The translations under genes and the position numbers were made by a program. The notes under the pieces are model-generated. The model was not told the DNA's origin, did no database searches, and saw only the letters and a list, made by a program, of their open reading frames with translations. Positions 1 through 7,411 of a stretch of 15,172 bases of DNA are shown one piece after another. The first letter of the stretch is position 1, and each line of letters opens with the position of its first letter. The stretch lies in assembly GCA_025352845.1 (NCBI GenBank), contig JANXSC010000005.1, forward strand, positions 1 to 15,172, in the 5' to 3' direction. The stretch is from Opitutaceae bacterium. Its GTDB lineage: Bacteria; Verrucomicrobiota; Verrucomicrobiia; Opitutales; Opitutaceae.

Positions 1-9
1 GGTTCGCCC

Positions 10-1551
10 TCAGTAAAACACCGTGCGGTCGAGGCTGCGGTATTGAATGGCTTCGAGCAGGTGGGGGGCCTCGATCCGCTCCGCGGCGGCTAGGTCGGCG
101 ATCGTCCGCGCGACTTTCAAGATGCGATCGTAAGCACGCGCGGACAGGGATAACTGCTCCATCGCCTGCTGGAGCAGATCGCCGAGCGCAGAATCGATGA
201 CGCAGTGGCGGCGAATCTGGGCGTGCGTCATGCGCGCGTTGCTCGTGATCTTGGTGCCGGCAAAGCGGGCATGCTGCTCAGTGCGAGAAGCTTGAATACG
301 TGTGCGCATCGCGCTGGACGGCTCGCCCAGTTTCTCGGAGCGCAACTCAGTGAGCGCGAGTGCCGGTGCCTCGATGTGCAGGTCGATGCGGTCGAGGAGC
401 GGGCCGCTGATGCGCGCGCGGTAGCGCTGCACCTGGACCGGGGTGCAGCGGCATTCGCGTTTCGTGTCACCGAGATAGCCGCACGGACAGGGATTCATCG
501 CGGCGACGAGCATCATCGAACAGGGCAGGGTGATTTTCCCGGCGCTGCGCGAGATGGAGACCTCGCCGTCCTCGAGCGGCTGGCGGAGGGTTTCGAGGGC
601 GGAGCGCTTGAACTCCGGCAACTCGTCGAGGAAGAGCACGCCGTGGTGCGCGAGGGAGATTTCACCCGGACCGGGGATGGTGCCACCGCCGAGCAGCGCG
701 ACATCGGAGACCGTGTGGTGCGGCGTGCGAAATGGCCGCGCGCCCCACGTCATTTCGCCATTGATGGTGCGGCCGGCGGCGGAGTGGATGCTCAGGATCT
801 CGAGGTGTTCGTCGAGGGTGGGCGCGGGCATGATGGTCGGGATGCGTTTCGCGACCATGGATTTTCCCGAGCCGGGCGGTCCGATCATGAGGAGATTGTG
901 CGAGCCGGCGACGGCGACTTCGATCGCGCGGCGGAGCGCGTGCTGGCCCTTGATCTCGGAAAAATCCGCGGCGTCGGGCGAGGCGGGCGTGCTCGTGCGC
1001 TGGCGCGCGGCTTTCGGGTCGAGCGGGGAGAGCGGTTTCTCGCCGCCGAGGAAACGCACCGCGGCGCTCAAGGAATCGACGGCGTAAACCTCCACGCCCT
1101 CGACCAGCGCCGCTTCCTCGGCGGAGACGGCCGGGAGGAGCAGGCCGCGTTTGCCGAGCGAGCGCGCGAGCCGCGCCATCGCGAGCGCGCCGCGCACGGG
1201 CCGCGTCGCGCCGGAGAGACTGAGTTCACCGGCGATCAGCCAGTCGGCGAGATGCGCGCACTTGAGCTGGCCGGTGGCCGCGAGCACACCGAGCGCGATG
1301 GGCAGATCGTAGAAGGGCCCTTCCTTGCGCAGATTGCCCGGCGCGAGATTGATCGTGGTGCGCGTGCGGGGCGGGCGGAAGCCGCTGTTGTTGAGCGCGG
1401 TGAAGACGCGGTCGCTCGACTCCTTCACCGCGGTGTCGGCGAGGCCGACGAGATACCACTTGGGATCGCCGGTCTCGCCGGCGTTGACCTCGACGTGGAC
1501 GACCTCCGCGTGGATTCCTTGGAGGGCGGCGGAGGTAATCGTCGCGAGCAT
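10..1551 (-). CDS. comM: YifB/ComM family Mg-chelatase-like AAA+ ATPase
   Basis: This 513-residue protein matches the full length of the YifB/ComM family. An N-terminal Lon-protease-like fold (about residues 1-170, including the signatures VGLADTAVKES and GPFYDLPIALG) precedes a Mg-chelatase AAA+ domain. Walker A is GPPGSGKS at 224-231 and Walker B is VLFLDE at 305-310. The AMNPCPCGY segment at 351-359 and the C-terminal helical domain ending near QYRSLDR are also family features. In Haemophilus and Vibrio, ComM is a hexameric helicase that promotes branch migration of transforming single-stranded DNA; that role here is by homology only. The ATG start at 1551 gives the typical MLATITSAAL N-terminus. 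It is transcribed away from coaE across a 120-bp gap. The nearby pilus ATPase genes make a DNA-uptake role plausible. Confidence 0.95.
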   Translation of the reverse strand: MLATITSAALQGIHAEVVHVEVNAGETGDPKWYLVGLADTAVKESSDRVFTALNNSGFRPPRTRTTINLAPGNLRKEGPFYDLPIALGVLAATGQLKCAHLADWLIAGELSLSGATRPVRGALAMARLARSLGKRGLLLPAVSAEEAALVEGVEVYAVDSLSAAVRFLGGEKPLSPLDPKAARQRTSTPASPDAADFSEIKGQHALRRAIEVAVAGSHNLLMIGPPGSGKSMVAKRIPTIMPAPTLDEHLEILSIHSAAGRTINGEMTWGARPFRTPHHTVSDVALLGGGTIPGPGEISLAHHGVLFLDELPEFKRSALETLRQPLEDGEVSISRSAGKITLPCSMMLVAAMNPCPCGYLGDTKRECRCTPVQVQRYRARISGPLLDRIDLHIEAPALALTELRSEKLGEPSSAMRTRIQASRTEQHARFAGTKITSNARMTHAQIRRHCVIDSALGDLLQQAMEQLSLSARAYDRILKVARTIADLAAAERIEAPHLLEAIQYRSLDRTVFY

Positions 1552-1671
1552 GAGCCTTCATTCGACGGCGAACCGCAGGCCGGTGGCGACGTTTTTTTCG
1601 CCGTGCGGAATAACCGTGATAAAGCATTTGCCGAGGTCCGCGCCGATCCCAAGTCTCGGCGGCTACGACGC

Positions 1672-2292
1672 ATGAAAGTGGGAATCACAGGCGGAATCGG
1701 CTGTGGCAAATCGACGGTGGCGCTGGCACTGGAGCGCCGCGGTTTCCGTCGGCTGGACTCCGATCGCATCGTGCGCGACGAGGTGTTGGCGGAGCCCGCG
1801 GTGATCGCGGCGCTGCGCACGCGATTTGGCGAGGCAGTGTTGGAAAACGATGCGCGCGCCGGTGCCGATGCCGGCGGCGGGAGCGCTGGCCCGCGCGTGA
1901 ATCGTCCGGCGCTGGCCGCGCGAGTATTCGCCGATGATGCGGAGCGCCAGTGGCTGGAAGACCTGATCCATCCGCGGGTGTTTGCCGCGTGGTCGGTGGC
2001 GTTTGCCGGCGAACCGGGGGTGCGCTGGGCGGTCGAGGTGCCGCTGCTGTTCGAGAAAGGTTTGGAGAATTGGTTTGATTTCACCGTCTGCGTGGCCTGT
2101 TCTCCGGATCTTCAACTCGCCCGACTGGAGCAACGCGGTCTCCCTCGTCCGCTCGCCGGGCAGCGAATCTCCAAGCAACTGCCGCTGGCACGTAAAATCG
2201 AGCTGTCCGACTTTGTCTTGTGGAACGAGGGCTCCCCCGCGTTTCTCGAGGCTCAGGCGGACCGCTTGGCCAACGCTCTCGTGGTCGCCTGA
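1672..2292 (+). CDS. coaE: Dephospho-CoA kinase
   Basis: This 206-residue protein should catalyse the last step of coenzyme A synthesis, ATP-dependent phosphorylation of the 3'-hydroxyl of dephospho-CoA, in the cytoplasm. The P-loop GGIGCGKST is at residues 7-15. The acidic LDSD segment is at 28-31 (D29 and D31), the LIHP motif at 98-101 and the VEVPLLFEKGLE segment at 121-132. The C-terminal SDFVLWNEGS is the usual adenine-side end of the family. The start is the ATG giving MKVGITGG. The reading frame stays open far upstream, but that part is antisense to comM and has no kinase homology. An Ala/Gly-rich insert of about 16 residues (around 60-76) precedes the conserved Arg-containing helix and is unusual. 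It is probably the first gene of the coaE-rho-pilus run; no clear Shine-Dalgarno is visible. Confidence 0.95.
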   Translation: MKVGITGGIGCGKSTVALALERRGFRRLDSDRIVRDEVLAEPAVIAALRTRFGEAVLENDARAGADAGGGSAGPRVNRPALAARVFADDAERQWLEDLIHPRVFAAWSVAFAGEPGVRWAVEVPLLFEKGLENWFDFTVCVACSPDLQLARLEQRGLPRPLAGQRISKQLPLARKIELSDFVLWNEGSPAFLEAQADRLANALVVA

Positions 2293-2301
2293 AACTTCGC
2301 T

Positions 2302-2333
2302 CGGGCACCCGCGTCAGACGCAGCGCGTGCCCG
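2302..2333 (+). other. Hairpin between coaE and rho
   Basis: CGGGCAC at 2302-2308 pairs perfectly with GTGCCCG at 2327-2333, and GC-rich smaller pairings are possible inside the loop. No run of T follows, so it does not look like an intrinsic terminator. It lies in the 67-bp leader before the rho ATG. It could affect rho mRNA structure or translation, but in such GC-rich DNA a 7-bp stem may be chance. Confidence 0.35.
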
Positions 2334-2359
2334 GCGCCTCATCCTCCGAAAATCCCGAC

Positions 2360-4441
2360 ATGGCCCTCCCTCCCAAATCCGACGCCGACACGCCGTCCGC
2401 CGCCTCCGCTGCGCCCGAAAAGAAAACCCGCCGCCTCGGCGTCCGCACCCGCACGGCGAAACCCGCCGTGGGAAAACCCGCGAAGGCCGAGAAAACCGAG
2501 CTGGCGGCCAAACCCGCCAAGAGCCGCGCCCGCCGCGGTGCGGCCAAGCCCGAGGCGTCCAACGCGCCCGCGACGCGCGAGCTGAGTTTCACGCCGGAGC
2601 CGGCTCCCGCGCCCGTCGCGCGCGAGGTCTTCGTGCCGCGCGAAACTCCCCCTCCGGTTTACCAGCGCCCGGCCGAGCCGCCGCAGTTTCGTGAACCTCC
2701 CGCTCCTGCTCCCGAAGCCCCGCGCGAGTCTCACCCCGAACCCGAGGTGCCTGCAGAGTCGCGCGGCGCCGAATCACACTCCGATGCCCCGCCCTCAACC
2801 GCTCCGTCGTCCGAAGCCCAAACGCAGCATCAACCGCAGCCCCAGCACGGCGGCGGCGGCGGTGGTCGCGGCGACTGGCAGGGCCAGCAGGGTGGCGGAG
2901 GTGGCGGTTTCGGTGGCCAAGATCGTGGCGACCGGGGATTTTGGAAGCACGGCAAACGTAAGCGCGGCCGCCACGGCGGCGGCCAGTGGCAACCCGGTGG
3001 AAGCAGCGGCGGCGGCGGTGGACAAGGCGGCCACGGCGGTCATGGCGGCCGCGAGCCCCTTCCCCCGCAGGCCCCGCCGCCGAGCAACACGCCCGTCTTC
3101 GGCGATCTGCCGAATCCCTCGCGCTTCAACGATCTCGCGGCGCTCGATGCTCTGGCGGGCGAACTCGCCGCGGGCGGCGGCACGCCGCTCTCGCTCCACG
3201 AACTCTACGCGAAGACGCTCCTCGAACTCACGGCTTTCGCGCGCCAGCTCGGCGTGAGATTCGAGGGCGCGCCAAACAAGCGCCAGCTCCTCACCGAAAT
3301 CTTCAAGTTCGCCGCGACCGAGAAATGTCCCGTGCGCGACACCGGCCACCTCGATCAAAACGATCGCGGGCACTTCATCGTGCACGAGCAGGTCAACTAC
3401 CGGCTTTATCCGGAGAACGCGTTTCTGCCCGATTCGCTCGTGAAGCGCTACGGCCTCAAGCGCGGCCATCGTGTCGAGGTGCTGATCCAGCTCCCGCTCG
3501 AAGGCGAGCGCTGCCCGTCCGCCATTCGCATCGATCGCGTGCAGGGCATGGCGCCGGACGCGATTGCGAACGTCACACCGTTTGAGGAACTCGTCCCTTA
3601 CTATCCGCTGAAACGCATCCTCCTCGAGGATCCCGAGGTCGTTAAGGACATGTCGATGCGCGCCGTCGATATCCTCACGCCGATCGGTTTCGGGCAGCGC
3701 GGTCTCATCGTCGCGCCGCCGCGCACCGGCAAGACCGTCCTCCTCCAAAATATCGCCAACTCGATCACGGCGAATTTTCCCGAGGTGAAACTCATCCTGT
3801 TGCTCATCGACGAGCGGCCCGAGGAAGTGACCGACTTCAAACGCCACACCAAGGGCGAGGTCGTTTCCTCCACGTTCGACGAGACGCCCGAGAGCCACGT
3901 GCACTGTGCCGAGATGGTGATCGAAATTTCTCGCCGCCGCATCGAGCAGGGCGAGCACGTCGTCATTCTCCTCGACTCGATCACGCGTCTCGCGCGCGCC
4001 TACAACGCGCTCGCCGGCAACCAGGGCAAGACGATGTCCGGTGGTCTCGAATCCAACGCGCTGCAAAAACCGAAGCGATTCTTCGGCTCGGCGCGCAACA
4101 TCGAGGGCGGCGGCAGCCTCACGATTATCGCCAGTGCGTTGATCGACACCGGCAGCCGCATGGATGAAATCATCTTCGAGGAATTCAAGGGCACGGGTAA
4201 CTCCGAACTCCACCTCGACCGCGGCCTCGTCGAGCGCCGGATTTTCCCGGCCATCAACATCGACCGCTCGGGCACGCGCAAGGAAGAGCTCATCTACCAC
4301 CCGGAGGAATTGCTCCGCATCTACGGCCTGCGCCGCGCCATGCAGGGTCTCGGTCCCATCGAGTCGATGGAGATGCTCATCACGCGGCTGAAGAAAACGA
4401 AATCTAACGCCGAGTTCCTGATGAGCCTCGCCCCGAAGTGA
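2360..4441 (+). CDS. rho: Transcription termination factor Rho with long disordered N-terminal extension
   Basis: This is a 693-residue Rho, against 419 in E. coli. The hexameric RNA helicase core is intact. It has a Rho_N helical domain at about 276-318, an OB/cold-shock RNA-binding domain at about 325-395, the P-loop VAPPRTGKT at 451-459, LLIDERPEEVT at 481-491 with the catalytic-type Glu, and Walker B ILLDSITRLARAYN at 536-549. The Q-loop region has GKTMSGG (556-562), and the C-terminus has IDTGSRMDEIIFEEFKGTGN (595-614). Residues 1 to about 250 are low complexity. First comes a Lys/Ala/Arg and Pro/Glu-rich part, then from about 163 to 231 a Gly-rich, RGG-like stretch with a basic KHGKRKRGRH patch. 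Such extensions are known in Rho of Bacteroidota, Actinobacteria and Verrucomicrobiota and can bind RNA. The ATG start is inferred because it follows the intergenic gap after coaE. The TGA stop overlaps the GTG of the next gene. Confidence 0.96.
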   Translation: MALPPKSDADTPSAASAAPEKKTRRLGVRTRTAKPAVGKPAKAEKTELAAKPAKSRARRGAAKPEASNAPATRELSFTPEPAPAPVAREVFVPRETPPPVYQRPAEPPQFREPPAPAPEAPRESHPEPEVPAESRGAESHSDAPPSTAPSSEAQTQHQPQPQHGGGGGGRGDWQGQQGGGGGGFGGQDRGDRGFWKHGKRKRGRHGGGQWQPGGSSGGGGGQGGHGGHGGREPLPPQAPPPSNTPVFGDLPNPSRFNDLAALDALAGELAAGGGTPLSLHELYAKTLLELTAFARQLGVRFEGAPNKRQLLTEIFKFAATEKCPVRDTGHLDQNDRGHFIVHEQVNYRLYPENAFLPDSLVKRYGLKRGHRVEVLIQLPLEGERCPSAIRIDRVQGMAPDAIANVTPFEELVPYYPLKRILLEDPEVVKDMSMRAVDILTPIGFGQRGLIVAPPRTGKTVLLQNIANSITANFPEVKLILLLIDERPEEVTDFKRHTKGEVVSSTFDETPESHVHCAEMVIEISRRRIEQGEHVVILLDSITRLARAYNALAGNQGKTMSGGLESNALQKPKRFFGSARNIEGGGSLTIIASALIDTGSRMDEIIFEEFKGTGNSELHLDRGLVERRIFPAINIDRSGTRKEELIYHPEELLRIYGLRRAMQGLGPIESMEMLITRLKKTKSNAEFLMSLAPK

Positions 4442-6204
4442 CTCCGACCACGCCCCAGCCTTCCTCCACCGCGGCGGACGACTACGTCCTCCAGCTCGCG
4501 CTTGATCGCGGATTGTTGCAGCCGGCGCAGGTCGAGGCCGCGCGCGCCCTCGCTTCGCGGCACAGCGATCTGGCGACGCCCGCGCCGCGGATCGTCGAGT
4601 TGCTGGTGAAGCAGGGTGTGCTTTCGTCGCGGCGTGTCGCGGAGCTGCTCGCCGCGGAGTTTGGCATGCCGATGGCACCGGATTTCACCAATCTGCGGAT
4701 CACCGGCGAGACGCTTGAGATGGTGCCGCGCGCCGTCGCCGCGAAGCACCGGTTGATTCCCATCGCGCGCGAGAGCAACCGACTCCGCATCGCGATCTCC
4801 GATCCGTTCGACACCGACGGCATCGATGCGCTCGGCTACATCGTGAAACTGCCGCTCGAGACGATGGTCGCCACGCCCGAGGATATCCTCTCCGCCATCG
4901 ATCGGTTCTACGGCAAGGACGGCAACTCGATCGACGATCTCCTCAGCAATCTTTCGGTGAAAGATGCGCAGGGCGACGGGGCCGCGGTCACGACCGAGCC
5001 CGGCGCGGGCGTCGATCCGACGAACACCGAGGCGGACGCGCCGATCATCAAGCTCGTCCACCAGATCATTCTCGAGGCGATTCAGCGGCGCGCGTCCGAC
5101 ATCCACATCGAGCCGCTCGAAAAACGCTTGCGCGTCCGCTACCGGATCGACGGCGTGTTGATCGAAGTCGAGAACCCGCCGAAGCGCCTGCAACTCTCGA
5201 TCATCTCGCGGCTGAAGATCATGGCGAACATCAGCATCGCCGAGAAACGCATCCCGCAGGACGGCCGCATCCAGATCGCCGCCGGCAGCAAGCCGCTCGA
5301 TCTCCGCGTCTCATCGCTGCCGACCGCGCACGGCGAGAGCATCGTGATGCGCATCCTCGACAAGGAGGGCCTCACGCTCGGCCTGCCCGAACTCGGTTTC
5401 CTCAGCGACGACGCGGCGACCTTTGAAAAATTGATCCAGTTGCCCGATGGCATTCTCCTCGTCACGGGACCGACCGGCTCGGGCAAGACGACGACGCTCT
5501 ACGGCTGCCTCCACTTCATCAACAAGCCTGACCGCAAGATCATCACCGTCGAGGATCCCGTAGAGTATCAGTTGAACGGCATCAACCAGGTGCCGGTGCG
5601 CCACGATGTCGGCATGACGTTTGCCACCGCGCTGCGCGCGATGCTGCGCCAAGCGCCGAATGTCGTGATGGTCGGGGAAATTCGCGACCTTGAGACCGCC
5701 GAGATCGCGATCAATGCGTCGCTCACGGGCCACATGGTTTTCTCGACACTGCACACCAACGATGCGCCCGGCGCCGTCACGCGCCTGATCGACATCGGCG
5801 TGAAACCGTTTCTCGTCTCGACCTCGCTCCGCGCGATCATGGCGCAGCGGCTCGTGCGGAAAATCTGCAAGCACTGCAAACGCGCCTACGTCCCCGACGC
5901 GAAGGAAGTGCGCTCGCTCAACATCAATCCCGCGCAGGCGTCGAGCGCGACGTTTGCCAAGGGCGACGGCTGCGCCTCCTGCAACGCCACCGGCTACCGC
6001 GGCCGTATGGGCATCTTCGAGATTTTCCTCATCAACGAGGAAATCCAAAAGATGATCTACGAGCACGTCGGCACCGCGAAGCTCCGCGAGAAAGCCCGCG
6101 CGAACGGCATGCGCACGATGCGTGAGGATGGCGCCCGCAAGGTCACGTCCGGACTCACCACCATCGAGGAAGTCGTTTCCATCACCGTGGGCGACGCCAG
6201 CTGA
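4438..6204 (+). CDS. gspE: GspE/PilB family assembly ATPase (first copy)
   Basis: This 588-residue cytoplasmic AAA-type secretion ATPase would power pilus or pseudopilus assembly. An N-terminal T2SSE_N-like region (about 15-160) is followed by a linker and the N2/C1 catalytic core. Walker A GPTGSGKT is at 344-351, the Asp box ITVEDPVEY at 369-377, Walker B VVMVGEIRDLETAE at 409-422 and the His box TGHMVFSTLHTND at 430-442. A zinc-type tetracysteine is formed by C477/C480 and C512/C515. The start is GTG overlapping the rho stop (GTGA). No ATG occurs near the N-terminus, and the first residues lead straight into the conserved domain, so coupled translation is likely. The normally conserved RQDPD before Walker B is RQAPN here (404-408). 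Whether it serves a pilus or a type II system cannot be decided from sequence alone. Confidence 0.93.
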   Translation: MTPTTPQPSSTAADDYVLQLALDRGLLQPAQVEAARALASRHSDLATPAPRIVELLVKQGVLSSRRVAELLAAEFGMPMAPDFTNLRITGETLEMVPRAVAAKHRLIPIARESNRLRIAISDPFDTDGIDALGYIVKLPLETMVATPEDILSAIDRFYGKDGNSIDDLLSNLSVKDAQGDGAAVTTEPGAGVDPTNTEADAPIIKLVHQIILEAIQRRASDIHIEPLEKRLRVRYRIDGVLIEVENPPKRLQLSIISRLKIMANISIAEKRIPQDGRIQIAAGSKPLDLRVSSLPTAHGESIVMRILDKEGLTLGLPELGFLSDDAATFEKLIQLPDGILLVTGPTGSGKTTTLYGCLHFINKPDRKIITVEDPVEYQLNGINQVPVRHDVGMTFATALRAMLRQAPNVVMVGEIRDLETAEIAINASLTGHMVFSTLHTNDAPGAVTRLIDIGVKPFLVSTSLRAIMAQRLVRKICKHCKRAYVPDAKEVRSLNINPAQASSATFAKGDGCASCNATGYRGRMGIFEIFLINEEIQKMIYEHVGTAKLREKARANGMRTMREDGARKVTSGLTTIEEVVSITVGDAS

Positions 6205-6264
6205 TGAATTCCCCATGAATTTCGCCCGCCCCGACTCTCGGTCTTCGCCCCCGCCAACCGCCCC

Positions 6265-6270
6265 AAGGAG
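6265..6270 (+). promoter_or_regulatory. Shine-Dalgarno of pilT
   Basis: AAGGAG lies nine bases before the ATG at 6280 and fixes that start. It is the clearest ribosome binding site in the window; most other genes here lack an obvious one. Confidence 0.75.
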
Positions 6271-6279
6271 CATCGCGCC

Positions 6280-7362
6280 ATGAGCTATGACATGAACGAT
6301 CTGCTCGACCTGATGATCGAGCAAGGGGCCTCGGACCTTCACCTTCAGGTTGGCCAGCCGCCGACGCTGCGCCTCAGCGGCAGCATGTCCCCGCTCGACG
6401 GGCCGCCGCTCAAGCCCGAGGACACCGAGCGCCTCATGCTCGCGATCACGCCCGACGCCCACGTCGCCAACACGAAGCTCAACGGCGGCACCGACTTTGG
6501 TTTCGCCTATGCCGAGAAGGCGCGTTTCCGCGTGTCGGTGATGCGCGCGAAGGCCAACTACGGCATCGTGCTCCGGCAAATTCCGCTGAAGATGTTTGGC
6601 CTGCGGGACATTGGCCTGCCCGACAAGATTCGCGAGCTGCTCTACCGCCCGCGCGGCCTCATCCTCGTCACCGGCCCGACCGGCTCCGGCAAATCGACGA
6701 CGCTCGCCGCGATGATCAACTACATCAACGAGGCGCGCGACGGCCACATCATCACCATCGAGGACCCGATCGAGTATTTCCACGATCACAAGCGCTGCGT
6801 CGTCACGCAGCGCGAGGTGCACGTCGATGTGCCGAGTTTCTCCGAGGCCCTGCGCCGCGCGCTCCGCCAGGACCCCGACGTGATTATGGTGGGTGAAATG
6901 CGCGACCTCGAAACCATCGAGGCGGCGATCACGGCGGCCGAGACCGGCCATCTCGTGTTTGGCACGCTCCACACCAACGGGGCGGCGAAGACGGTGGACC
7001 GCATCGTCGATGCGTTTCCGGCGAACATGAAGGACATGATCCGCACGCAGCTCGCGTCGTCGCTCGTGGCCGTGATTTCCCAGTCGCTCTGCAAAAAAAT
7101 CGGCGGCGGCCGCATCGCCGCCTATGAAATCATGGTGACGACCACCTCGATCGGCGCGCTGATTCGCGAGAACAAAACCTTCCGCATCACGTCTGACATC
7201 CAGACCGGCGCCAACCTCGGCATGATCACCCTCGACACGCACCTGATGAGCCTCGTGAACCGCGAACTCGTTTCCCCCGACGAGGCGCTCGAAAAGGCGC
7301 AGGATCCGAATGTCATGCGCGAAAAATTCCAACAACTCGGCCTGAAGCTTCGAGATATCTGA
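6280..7362 (+). CDS. pilT: Twitching motility / pilus retraction ATPase PilT
   Basis: This 360-residue protein has the length and layout of PilT, the hexameric motor that depolymerises type IV pili and so drives twitching and DNA uptake. The N-terminal PAS-like domain begins with the typical short MSYDMNDLLDLMIEQGASDLH. Walker A GPTGSGKS is at 132-139, the Asp box ITIEDPIEY at 158-166, Walker B VIMVGEMRDLETIEAA at 201-216 and the His box TGHLVFGTLHTNGA at 222-235. The PilT-specific retraction signature AIRNLIRE appears as IGALIREN at 291-298, and GMITLDTHL is at 314-322. It lacks the tetracysteine of the two neighbouring ATPases, as PilT should. It follows the first ATPase after 75 bp and precedes the second after 49 bp on the same strand, consistent with one operon. 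Confidence 0.95.
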   Translation: MSYDMNDLLDLMIEQGASDLHLQVGQPPTLRLSGSMSPLDGPPLKPEDTERLMLAITPDAHVANTKLNGGTDFGFAYAEKARFRVSVMRAKANYGIVLRQIPLKMFGLRDIGLPDKIRELLYRPRGLILVTGPTGSGKSTTLAAMINYINEARDGHIITIEDPIEYFHDHKRCVVTQREVHVDVPSFSEALRRALRQDPDVIMVGEMRDLETIEAAITAAETGHLVFGTLHTNGAAKTVDRIVDAFPANMKDMIRTQLASSLVAVISQSLCKKIGGGRIAAYEIMVTTTSIGALIRENKTFRITSDIQTGANLGMITLDTHLMSLVNRELVSPDEALEKAQDPNVMREKFQQLGLKLRDI

Positions 7363-7411
7363 GGCCGCGGCGGAGACGTTCCCCTCCGCTCCGCGCCGAT
7401 TCCCCCTCCGC

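Noticed and set aside
205..1671. Long open plus-strand frame upstream of and in frame with coaE
   Set aside because: It is antisense to comM and results from high GC at codon positions. The kinase starts at MKVGITGG, and the upstream part has no family features.
2795..4678. 627-codon minus-strand open frame across rho and the first ATPase
   Set aside because: Mirror frame of strongly conserved coding sequence on the plus strand, with no recognisable domain.
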